DNA of 7,803 nt, taken from positions 1 to 7,803 of the forward strand of contig DAXY01000077.1 in the NCBI GenBank assembly GCA_002506645.1. The letters run 5' to 3'. Both the position numbers and the translations under genes were made by a program. Below the pieces are notes generated by a model. It ran no database searches, had not been told where the DNA came from, and was given only the letters and a program-made list of their open reading frames with translations. Source of the stretch: Vulcanisaeta distributa. GTDB lineage: Archaea; Thermoproteota; Thermoprotei; Thermoproteales; Thermocladiaceae. Of the stretch, positions 1-5,639 are shown piece by piece. Each line of letters starts with the position of its first letter. Within the stretch, counting starts at the first letter, position 1.

Positions 1-16
1 TATAACCATGTAAGGT

Positions 17-25
17 ATTTAATTA
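17..25 (+). promoter_or_regulatory. TATA box of the 47-340 gene
   Basis: The AT-rich element ATTTAATTA is centred about 26 bases before the ATG at 47, the distance expected for an archaeal promoter driving a leaderless mRNA. A second AT-rich copy (TTAATTAA, 27-34) follows directly and is too close to the start to act as the TATA box. No Shine-Dalgarno sequence lies between element and start codon. Inference from spacing and composition only. Confidence 0.5.
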
Positions 26-46
26 CTTAATTAACCTCCCGAATTA

Positions 47-340
47 ATGAGGAGGATTAGTTACGCTAAACTCATGAACTTCATAAGGAATAACCCACTC
101 TATGAAGTAATCGAGAATAGGGACACCGTCGAATTACTATTCCATGCGCCAAGTGAGGAGGAGGCCATGGGGGCTGAGGCCACGGAGGCTGAGGAGTCAA
201 GGCCCGTAATGAGGATAGTATTTGCCAGGGTTGGTGATGAGTTAATACCGAGGGAAGCCTATATAGAGAGGGGTGGTGCCGTACACAGGATAAGCGTTGA
301 CTATCTCGATACTTGGCTGGATTTCGTTAATATGTATTGA
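47..340 (+). CDS. Small acidic protein of unknown function (97 aa)
   Basis: I do not recognise this protein. It has no signal peptide, membrane segment or cysteine. Residues 5-15 look helical (YAKLMNFIRNN), followed by a strand-rich stretch (about 18-33). A low-complexity Glu/Ala-rich linker covers about 36-50, and a second alpha/beta stretch runs to the C-terminus (about 53-97, ending WLDFVNMY). It could be a small two-part alpha+beta fold split by a flexible acidic loop. The ATG at 47 is chosen because a TATA box lies about 26 bases upstream and Arg codons (AGG) match the neighbouring genes. An AGGAGG at 50-55 lies inside the gene, and the next in-frame ATG (74) is 18 bases past it, too far to be served by it. 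The gap to the next gene is 71 bases and holds that gene's own TATA box, so it is probably monocistronic. It is likely a real gene, but its function cannot be stated. Confidence 0.72.
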   Translation: MRRISYAKLMNFIRNNPLYEVIENRDTVELLFHAPSEEEAMGAEATEAEESRPVMRIVFARVGDELIPREAYIERGGAVHRISVDYLDTWLDFVNMY

Positions 341-381
341 TGATCTCTGGTATTGCTAGACCTGCCGCAGGGTTGATTAGG

Positions 382-390
382 TTTTTAAAT
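382..390 (+). promoter_or_regulatory. TATA box of the 412-933 gene
   Basis: TTTTTAAAT is centred about 25 bases upstream of the GTG at 412 in an otherwise mixed-composition intergenic region of 71 bases. This fits a leaderless transcript beginning at or next to the GTG. No Shine-Dalgarno match precedes the start. Confidence 0.55.
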
Positions 391-411
391 GGCTCAATTT
401 CGTTTTAGGCT

Positions 412-933
412 GTGAATTTGGTGAGGATTGGCATCATCCTAATGATAATTGGTGTGGGGGTGCTATTAATAGCCAATTCATTCCTTTCCAGGGCATATAA
501 TGTGGTGACGGAGGTCATCAGTAATGCGACAATAAGCATAGACACGTACTCAAGGTACCTAATGCCAATATACGTAAATAATCCGGCATACGTGGTGGTA
601 CTACTCAACGGGTCATACTCACTACCCATGTACCTCCTTGACCAATTCGGCCACGTGCTAACCCCGCTGAGTTATAGGCAGGTACATAATGCCTACCTTG
701 TCACGTTTCAATTGGTTCATTACGGCAACTACTCACTGGTGCTGTTTAATGATAACCCAAGGCCCCTCAACGTTTCCATACTAATAACCGTGATCTCGCG
801 GTATATGGTGAGCAGCGCCGCCATGGCCAACGTGATCATGGGCTTAGGCGTCATGATATTCATTGTGGGTGTGTTGTTCATAATGATTAATGCATTATTC
901 ATTATTAAGTATAGGCCTCCTGAAACGAGATAA
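412..933 (+). CDS. Membrane protein with two terminal helices and an external domain (173 aa)
   Basis: No family is recognised. Hydrophobic helices cover about residues 5-26 and 137-165, with a roughly 110-residue polar, aromatic-rich and probably beta-rich region between. Basic residues lie at the outer end of each helix (Arg5; Lys166 and Arg168). By the positive-inside rule both termini face the cytoplasm and the central domain is outside. That domain has four N-glycosylation sequons (N38-A-T, N66-G-S, N106-Y-S, N120-V-S), as expected for a surface protein of a glycosylating archaeon. The first helix could instead be an uncleaved signal anchor. GTG 412 is used because a TATA box sits about 25 bases upstream; GTG 421 is an in-frame alternative that removes three residues. 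The gene ends 46 bases before nop5, and co-transcription is possible but not indicated. A function in secretion, adhesion or the envelope is guesswork. Confidence 0.78.
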   Translation: MNLVRIGIILMIIGVGVLLIANSFLSRAYNVVTEVISNATISIDTYSRYLMPIYVNNPAYVVVLLNGSYSLPMYLLDQFGHVLTPLSYRQVHNAYLVTFQLVHYGNYSLVLFNDNPRPLNVSILITVISRYMVSSAAMANVIMGLGVMIFIVGVLFIMINALFIIKYRPPETR

Positions 934-936
934 AAA

Positions 937-944
937 CTTAAAAG
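937..944 (+). promoter_or_regulatory. Candidate TATA box of nop5
   Basis: CTTAAAAG, in the A-rich run just after the stop codon of the preceding gene, is the best TATA-like element before nop5. It is about 40 bases from the ATG, so transcription would start near 965-967 and leave a leader of about 13 bases. That leader contains a short GGTG (967-970) that could pair weakly with the 16S rRNA tail. Confidence 0.4.
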
Positions 945-979
945 ATGGGGATTGTCGCGTTTGGTTGGTGTGAACGCTG

Positions 980-2245
980 ATGAGCGTGGCGTACCTGGTG
1001 TTGGACGTGCTCGGTGTTGTGGCTCTGAATGAGAATGGTGATGTGATAGGCAAGGTACTGTACGAGGGCAATACGGATGAAATTGCCGATAAGGCGAATA
1101 AGCTGGAGACCGGTGAGCCAATTGATGAGGTTGTTAGGATAATAAATGAACTTAAGGGTAGGGGATTTACGAAGATAATTATTGAGAATAGGGAGTTGGC
1201 CAGAAACCTAGCCAACATGGTGGCCGGCGTAGAAATTAGGTCGGAACTCCCGAGTAAGGCGGGGACGATCTATAGGAACAACTTTAGTAAGTACGTTAAG
1301 GAGGTCTTCAACCTCACTGAGGATGAGTACCTGGCCAAGGTTTATGAAATAACCACTGTCCAGACTAGGCACAAGCTCAGGCAGGTGGCTGAGAAGAGGG
1401 ACTTATTCATTGCCCAGGCGATTAGTTCCGTGGATGATATCGACAAGATACTCAACCTAATAAGCTCAAGGGTTAGGGAGTGGTATGGGCTCCACTTCCC
1501 CGAGCTTGAGGACTTGGTAAAGGACCATGGGGAGTACATGAGGTTGGTCACGGAGTTGGGGCATAGGAGTAATTTCACCGTCGATAACCTAACAAGGCTC
1601 GGCCTATCCCAGGACAGGGCCAGGAGAATTGCTGAGGCTGCAGGCAAGAGCGTTGGTGCCGAAATGACTGATTGGGACCTGGAACCCATAAGGACCTACG
1701 CAAGGCTATACCTACAATTATCAGACCTCAGGGGCAAACTCTCCCAATACATTGATGAGGCCATGGTCGAGGTGGCGCCAAACACTAGGGAATTAGTTGG
1801 CCCATTACTCGGTGCCAGGCTGATAATGCTTGCCGGGGGATTAACGAGGCTTGCATTACTCCCTGCATCAACAATACAGGTGCTTGGTGCGGAGAAGGCA
1901 TTATTCAGGGCCTTGAGGACCGGCGGTAAACCACCGAAGCATGGGGTCATATTCCAATTCCCAGACATCTTTAGGGCGCCGAGGTGGCAGCGCGGTAAGA
2001 TAGCCAGGGCCCTGGCTGCCAAGCTGGCAATAGCGGCTAAGGCAGATGCCTTCACTGGGAACTTCATAGCCCCAAGGCTCAAGGAGGACCTAATGAAGAG
2101 GATTCAGGAGGTTAAGACGCTATATGCAAAGCCACCGCCAAGGAAGCCCGAGGCCAAGGCGGGGAGGAAGGCGGCGGAGAAGAGGGGTGCGAAGAAGGGC
2201 GCCGAGGAAAGGAGGGCTCATGAGAGGAGGGATGAACGTAGGTAG
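980..2245 (+). CDS. nop5: Nop5 (Nop56/58 homologue), box C/D sRNP core scaffold
   Basis: Nop5 bridges fibrillarin and the L7Ae-bound kink-turn of box C/D guide RNAs, holding the methyltransferase over its target in rRNA or tRNA. The order is typical for the archaeal family: an N-terminal fibrillarin-binding domain (about 1-115); a coiled-coil region (about 125-260) that dimerises Nop5 and contains GHRSNF (194-199); and the RNA-binding NOP domain (about 265-375) with ELVGPLLGARL (271-281), GAEKALFRAL (303-312), TGGKPPKHG (314-322) and the nearby FRAPRWQRGK (331-340). A Lys/Arg/Ala-rich tail (about 386-421) follows, typical of thermophilic homologues and probably RNA-contacting. At 421 residues it is of normal length. 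ATG 980 starts exactly at the conserved N-terminal strand; nearby GTG codons at 968 and 970 are out of frame. The fibrillarin gene follows 43 bases downstream, the usual archaeal pairing. The family assignment is firm. Confidence 0.97.
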   Translation: MSVAYLVLDVLGVVALNENGDVIGKVLYEGNTDEIADKANKLETGEPIDEVVRIINELKGRGFTKIIIENRELARNLANMVAGVEIRSELPSKAGTIYRNNFSKYVKEVFNLTEDEYLAKVYEITTVQTRHKLRQVAEKRDLFIAQAISSVDDIDKILNLISSRVREWYGLHFPELEDLVKDHGEYMRLVTELGHRSNFTVDNLTRLGLSQDRARRIAEAAGKSVGAEMTDWDLEPIRTYARLYLQLSDLRGKLSQYIDEAMVEVAPNTRELVGPLLGARLIMLAGGLTRLALLPASTIQVLGAEKALFRALRTGGKPPKHGVIFQFPDIFRAPRWQRGKIARALAAKLAIAAKADAFTGNFIAPRLKEDLMKRIQEVKTLYAKPPPRKPEAKAGRKAAEKRGAKKGAEERRAHERRDERR

Positions 2246-2246
2246 T

Positions 2247-2267
2247 GATTATTAAGGTTTAATAATC
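2247..2267. repeat. Perfect 9-bp-arm palindrome over the fibrillarin promoter
   Basis: The arms GATTATTAA (2247-2255) and TTAATAATC (2259-2267) are exact reverse complements around a 3-base centre, GGT. The element begins two bases after the nop5 stop codon and contains the TATA box of the next gene. AT-rich arms and the absence of a following T-run make an intrinsic terminator unlikely; an operator or a symmetrical promoter element is more plausible. The role is inferred from position. Confidence 0.6.
2258..2266 (+). promoter_or_regulatory. TATA box of the fibrillarin gene
   Basis: TTTAATAAT is centred about 27 bases upstream of ATG 2289, so the message would be leaderless. It overlaps the right arm of the palindrome at 2247-2267. 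No Shine-Dalgarno sequence occurs before the start codon. This implies that the gene can be transcribed independently of nop5, although read-through is also possible. Confidence 0.55.
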
Positions 2268-2288
2268 CCTCAAAAATACGCACTATCA

Positions 2289-3005
2289 ATGTCCTCATTA
2301 ATACAGGTTGTGGGTGTTAAGGAGCATGAGAGGTTCAAGGGCGTTTACTGGGTCTCCTTTGAGGATGGTACGGAGAGGCTGGCCACGATAAACCTAACGC
2401 CTAGCAAGAGGGTTTATGGCGAGCAGCTTATTCAGTGGGAGGGTAAGGAGTACAGGATTTGGAATCCATATAGGTCGAAGCTCGCGGCTGCTATAATGAA
2501 TGGACTTAAGGTGATGCCAATAACCGAGGGGACGAGGGTTCTCTACCTAGGTGCTGCCAGTGGGACTACGGTGAGTCACGTGAGCGACATAGTCGGTAAT
2601 AACGGCCTTGTATACTCGATTGAGTTCTCGCCGAGGGTTTTCAGGGAGTTCATGGAAAAGCTCGTGGATCAGGGCAGGAGGAATGTAATACCAATACTCG
2701 CCGATGCGAGGTATCCAGAGCAGTACGTGCATATTGTCAAGGCCGTCGACGTGGCGTACATAGACATTGCGCAGCCGTTTCAGGCGAAAATACTTGCGGA
2801 TAATGCCGACGTTTATGTGAAGAGCCACGGTTACGTAATGCTCGTCATAAAGGCCATGAGCATTGACGTCACTAAGGAACCAAGTGAGACGTTCAAGAGG
2901 GAAATTGACGTACTTAAGGACAGGGGCTATGAAATACTCGACATGGTCCACCTGGAGCCCTACGACACAGCCCACGCAATGGTCATCGGCAGGAAAACAT
3001 CGTAA
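2289..3005 (+). CDS. flpA: Fibrillarin-like rRNA/tRNA 2'-O-methyltransferase
   Basis: This is the catalytic subunit of the archaeal box C/D RNP. It transfers a methyl group from S-adenosylmethionine to the ribose 2'-OH of RNA sites selected by guide RNAs. The length (238 aa) is normal for archaeal homologues, which lack the eukaryotic GAR domain. The Rossmann methyltransferase core shows motif [18 protein letters not shown] (84-100), an acidic cofactor contact at E112 in SIEFS, ILADAR (136-141), YIDIAQP (157-163) and LVIKA (185-189). The family K-D-K-H catalytic set maps to K64 (YRSK), D159, K188 and H229, and all four are present, so the enzyme should be active. The small N-terminal domain (1-55) is the region that contacts Nop5. 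ATG 2289 fits the family N-terminus and a TATA box about 27 bases upstream. Confidence 0.97.
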   Translation: MSSLIQVVGVKEHERFKGVYWVSFEDGTERLATINLTPSKRVYGEQLIQWEGKEYRIWNPYRSKLAAAIMNGLKVMPITEGTRVLYLGAASGTTVSHVSDIVGNNGLVYSIEFSPRVFREFMEKLVDQGRRNVIPILADARYPEQYVHIVKAVDVAYIDIAQPFQAKILADNADVYVKSHGYVMLVIKAMSIDVTKEPSETFKREIDVLKDRGYEILDMVHLEPYDTAHAMVIGRKTS

Positions 3006-3022
3006 CCCCTGCGCAAAAGGGA

Positions 3023-3030
3023 TTTAAATA
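3023..3030 (+). promoter_or_regulatory. TATA box of the HTH regulator-trm1 unit
   Basis: TTTAAATA is centred about 27 bases upstream of ATG 3054, within the 48-base gap after the fibrillarin gene. The spacing predicts a start of transcription at or very close to that ATG, giving a leaderless first gene. No other promoter-like sequence precedes trm1, so this promoter probably drives both genes. Confidence 0.6.
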
Positions 3031-3046
3031 AAATGGACTTAATTAT

Positions 3047-3070
3047 ATGAGTAATGAGTAATGAACTCAT
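3047..3070 (+). repeat. Tandem ATGAGTA heptamers and short inverted repeat at a start codon
   Basis: Two exact copies of ATGAGTA (3047-3053, 3054-3060) are followed by a third ATG at 3061. In addition ATGAGT (3054-3059) and ACTCAT (3065-3070) form a 6-bp inverted repeat with a 5-base spacer. The three ATGs are in three different frames. Only the one at 3054 opens the long gene: the one at 3047 reads M-S-N-E-stop and the one at 3061 reads M-N-S-stop. It may be an operator, a translation control element, or chance; see findings. Confidence 0.6.
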
Positions 3071-3902
3071 AGCGCATGTACTGAGCCTGGCAGCGAGTAG
3101 GAGGGCTAAGGTACTTCTTGTTGGCGACTCGTCACTATCCTACGACGTGATAATTAGGGTGCCCAACTACAGCGGTGATGAGGATGGTAAGTTCATCATT
3201 AAGGTTAAGGAGAATGCGGAGAGGGTAAGTAGGGAGGCCATAATCGACCTAGTCGTGTTATCTAAGGTCTCGAACTCAACGCCAATAGTAGTGGGCCTTA
3301 ACTACGGTAGTGAGGAGATGGCGGATGGAGTTGCGTATAAGGTACACAGCATATACGCAGTGGGCATTAGGACGTTTAAGAGGATACTGGATAATGAGGG
3401 CGTTAAGTTTGTGAGGGATAAGGGCATTGTAAGGGCCGGCGTTAAGGGCCAACTGCTCAAGAAGTTGAGGGAGGATAGGGGCATGAGCCTTGGCGACTTG
3501 GCGAAGATCCTTGGGGTGACCAGGAGGACAGTGTATGAGTACGAGAAGGGATCCATGGAGGCTTCAGAGAGGACTGCCAGGATACTAACTAGCGTGTTTG
3601 GCGAGGATGTACTGAACAGCGTCGACTTAAGGCCTAGGGATGAGGAGGTGGCGGATGACGTGAGGGCGAGGGAGGAAATGGTCGATGAGGACATTAAGGA
3701 ATTATTCCCATCATTTAGGCTATACTCACTATTGAGGGCTCACACGAAGATAGCCGCCCACTCACCCAATGAGTCATACCTAGTTGAGGATAGGAAGAGG
3801 GTCAGTAATGAGGTTATTAACGTGGCCAGGGTATTAGGCGTTGGGCTAGCCATAATAGGGTCTGACAGGCATGACGTGGAGTTCCTGGAATCGAAGAACT
3901 GA
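3054..3902 (+). CDS. Archaeal HTH-type (Cro/C1) putative transcriptional regulator (282 aa)
   Basis: This matches the archaeal family usually named 'putative HTH-type transcriptional regulatory protein'. A Cro/C1 helix-turn-helix lies at about 130-187, with LRED-RGMSLGDLAKILGV (138-155) and the recognition helix and wing region RRTVYEYEKGS (157-167). The N-terminal domain (1-125) is alpha/beta, with a hydrophobic strand AKVLLVGD (18-25) and a charged centre resembling the nuclease-fold-like N-terminal domain of this family, but I see no clear catalytic motif. The C-terminal part (about 215-282) is a second alpha/beta segment, after an acidic linker (194-216). The Asp/Glu-rich linker suggests a hinge between DNA-binding and sensing or dimerising parts. 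It precedes trm1 by 11 bases and so is probably co-transcribed with it. ATG 3054 is chosen because 3047 and 3061 meet stops within five codons. Target genes and ligand are unknown. Confidence 0.88.
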   Translation: MSNELIAHVLSLAASRRAKVLLVGDSSLSYDVIIRVPNYSGDEDGKFIIKVKENAERVSREAIIDLVVLSKVSNSTPIVVGLNYGSEEMADGVAYKVHSIYAVGIRTFKRILDNEGVKFVRDKGIVRAGVKGQLLKKLREDRGMSLGDLAKILGVTRRTVYEYEKGSMEASERTARILTSVFGEDVLNSVDLRPRDEEVADDVRAREEMVDEDIKELFPSFRLYSLLRAHTKIAAHSPNESYLVEDRKRVSNEVINVARVLGVGLAIIGSDRHDVEFLESKN

Positions 3903-3909
3903 AGGAGGT
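3903..3909 (+). promoter_or_regulatory. Shine-Dalgarno site of trm1
   Basis: AGGAGGT, complementary to the archaeal 16S rRNA 3' tail, overlaps the last base of the preceding gene's stop codon and ends 4 bases before ATG 3914. It fixes the trm1 start and indicates translation from a polycistronic message, unlike the leaderless-looking genes around it. Confidence 0.8.
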
Positions 3910-3913
3910 CGTT

Positions 3914-5074
3914 ATGGGCGAATACCCAAGGACGGAGGTTAGGGAGGGCCTAGCTTCGGTAATTGTGCCCGACCTTACCAGGTACATCGTTGGCAATAGA
4001 CCAGAGCCTGCGCATGCGCCGGTGTTTTACAACCCAAGGATGGAGGTTAATAGGTCATTATCCACGGCAGTGATTAGCGGCTACATGAACTACGTGGGTA
4101 GGAGCGGCATCACAATCTGCGAACCACTGTCGGGGACTGGGGTTAGGGCTGTTAGGTATGCCCGGGAAATCAATGGTGTTTCCAGGGTAATAGCGAACGA
4201 CATATCCGAGAGGGCCTATGAATTAATAAGGCTGAATATCGACCGAAATGGGTTGAACGACGTAGTGGACGTGTATAGGGATGATGCAAACAACCTACTG
4301 CTTAGGATTGCCCGTGAGGGCGGCTGCGACGTGGTTGATTTGGACCCCTTCGGATCCCCACAGCCATTCATTGAGAATGGCCTCAGGGCAATTAGGGATT
4401 GGGGGCTACTATGCGTGACCGCCACCGACGTGGGTGTCCTATCGGGTAAGTACCCAATTAAGTGCGTCAGGCGTTACGGCGCACTACCCCGGAAGTTCCC
4501 ATTCAGGTTCGAGGTCGGTATTAGGATACTTGTGGCGTTAATAGCCCGCTACGCACTATCGATGGATTACGGAGTGAGACCATTAGTATCATTCCTCGAC
4601 GGTCATTACTATAGGGTGTGCGCACTAATCCTTAAGGACAGAGCCTACGCCCTAGAGACGGTCAAGAACCTGGGCTATGCCTACTACAGCTCAAGAACCC
4701 TCAGGAGGGGCTTCATACCTGGATACCCAATACCCACAGGCACTGGGCATGGTTTAGCAGGCCCGCTATGGATTGGTGATTTATGGGATGCCGAGTTCCT
4801 AATTAATTACTTCGCGAAGGACATTAGGGATTACTTCAGCGATAGGGCTAAGGAACTTGGCAGGGCAATAATTGAGGAGTCGCTCGGCCCAAACATACCA
4901 TATGCACTAACCACGGAGGTTACCAAGGAGTTGGGCCGTGAATTATCAATTAGCGACTTAATAGGCGTGATAAGGGGGCTTGGTTACCAAGCCGTGAGGA
5001 CGCACTTCCACATTAAGGGCTTTAGGACCAATGCCGACCTACTGAGGGTTAGGGAGACTTTGATGGGTAAATAA
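3914..5074 (+). CDS. trm1: tRNA (guanine(26)-N2)-dimethyltransferase Trm1
   Basis: Trm1 uses two S-adenosylmethionines to make N2,N2-dimethylguanosine at tRNA position 26, at the hinge of the D and anticodon stems. The N-terminal Rossmann domain carries ICEPLSGTGVRAVRYA (68-83, motif I), ANDIS (94-98, cofactor-binding Asp96) and the catalytic motif IV DLDPFGSPQP (142-151). Family landmarks also include YNPRMEVNRSLS (39-50) near the N-terminus, GPLWIGDLWD (283-292), and VRTHFHIKG (361-369) in the C-terminal tRNA-binding domain. The length (386 aa) is normal for archaeal enzymes. Cysteines occur only at 69, 138, 167, 184 and 236. The stretch before GPLWIG, where many relatives carry a CxxC-type cysteine cluster, has none here. 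The gene lies 11 bases behind an HTH regulator and has a strong Shine-Dalgarno sequence. Assignment is secure. Confidence 0.96.
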   Translation: MGEYPRTEVREGLASVIVPDLTRYIVGNRPEPAHAPVFYNPRMEVNRSLSTAVISGYMNYVGRSGITICEPLSGTGVRAVRYAREINGVSRVIANDISERAYELIRLNIDRNGLNDVVDVYRDDANNLLLRIAREGGCDVVDLDPFGSPQPFIENGLRAIRDWGLLCVTATDVGVLSGKYPIKCVRRYGALPRKFPFRFEVGIRILVALIARYALSMDYGVRPLVSFLDGHYYRVCALILKDRAYALETVKNLGYAYYSSRTLRRGFIPGYPIPTGTGHGLAGPLWIGDLWDAEFLINYFAKDIRDYFSDRAKELGRAIIEESLGPNIPYALTTEVTKELGRELSISDLIGVIRGLGYQAVRTHFHIKGFRTNADLLRVRETLMGK

Positions 5075-5078
5075 AATA
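5069..5078 (+). promoter_or_regulatory. TATA-like box before the UPF0200 gene
   Basis: AAATAAAATA overlaps the trm1 stop codon and is centred about 28 bases upstream of GTG 5101, suggesting a separate, possibly leaderless transcript. A weaker AGAGGTG (5084-5090) lies 10 bases before the same start and could serve as a Shine-Dalgarno site if the gene is read from the trm1 message. The two readings are not exclusive. Confidence 0.42.
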
Positions 5079-5100
5079 AGCCCAGAGGTGCTGAGCCCTC

Positions 5101-5637
5101 GTGCTGGTAATAGTAATAACGGGCCTGCCAGGCTCGGGAAAGACAATAGCCTCCAACGTGGCTAGGGAGATGGGGCTTCCCGTGATTACGATGGGTGATG
5201 TAATTAGAGATGAGGCCACGAGAAGTGGTATCTCATCATCAACGGCATCGGCAATGCTTAGGTTGAGGGGAGGCACGAGGGTGATAGCGTACAAGACCAT
5301 TGAGAGGATACCCAAGCAATCAAGCGTTGTCGTCATAGATGGCGCCAGGAGCATTAGGGAGGTTGAGGCGGTGGAGGAGGCCCTGTCCACAAAGGTGGTG
5401 CTGATATACGTGGTGGCTCCGTGGAGGGCTAGGTTCGAGAGACTTATGAGGAGGGGTAGGCCTGATGATCCGAGGTCAATTGAGGACTTCCTAATGAGGG
5501 ACCTTAGGGAGTTGAGGTATGGGCTTGGGGACTTAATAGCCAGGGCCGATTACATACTCGTTAATGATTCATCGATTGAGGAGTTTAAGGATAGGGTCAG
5601 GAAGGTGCTTGCATCATTAACGTCACAGGCCAAGTAG
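5101..5637 (+). CDS. UPF0200 family P-loop kinase-like protein (178 aa)
   Basis: This is a nucleoside/nucleotide-kinase-fold protein of the archaeal UPF0200 family, related to dephospho-CoA kinase and adenylate kinase. Visible are the Walker A loop GLPGSGKT (8-15), MGDVIRDEA (31-39) as the expected acceptor-site region, VVIDGARS (77-84) as the Walker B region, an Arg-rich lid RLMRRGRPDDP (114-124) and the family signature GLGDLIARADYILVND (141-156). The segment between the acceptor helix and Walker B (about 42-70) seems shorter than I recall for the family. ATP binding and phosphotransfer are expected, but the substrate of the family is not known to me. GTG 5101 places the Walker A loop at the usual distance from the N-terminus. 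It follows trm1 by 26 bases and may be part of that unit. Its stop codon is two bases from the end of the opposing regulator gene. Confidence 0.9.
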   Translation: MLVIVITGLPGSGKTIASNVAREMGLPVITMGDVIRDEATRSGISSSTASAMLRLRGGTRVIAYKTIERIPKQSSVVVIDGARSIREVEAVEEALSTKVVLIYVVAPWRARFERLMRRGRPDDPRSIEDFLMRDLRELRYGLGDLIARADYILVNDSSIEEFKDRVRKVLASLTSQAK

Positions 5638-5639
5638 TA

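Noticed and set aside
1..13. Tail of an upstream gene (frame ending in TAA at 11-13)
   Set aside because: Only three codons would be visible, which cannot be told from chance.
337..411. Possible box C/D guide RNA in the intergenic gap (TTGATGA at 337-343 as box C)
   Set aside because: No CTGA box D or D' occurs at a suitable distance, the first base of box C is not a purine, and most of the motif is the stop codon region of the preceding gene. The other TGATGA strings in the window are inside genes and also lack a partner box.
895..1218. Leftward open frame across the nop5 promoter and 5' end
   Set aside because: Antisense to nop5 and the membrane protein end, Ser/Thr-rich, with no family resemblance or translation signal.
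2547..2975. Long leftward open frame of 142 codons inside the fibrillarin gene
   Set aside because: It is antisense to a fully recognisable methyltransferase whose motifs and frame are intact, has no promoter or ribosome site, and reads as an unlikely His/Tyr/Val-rich protein.
3006..3021. Stem of CCCT/AGGG after the fibrillarin stop as a terminator
   Set aside because: Only four base pairs and no following T-run; archaeal termination relies on T-rich tracts, and none is present.
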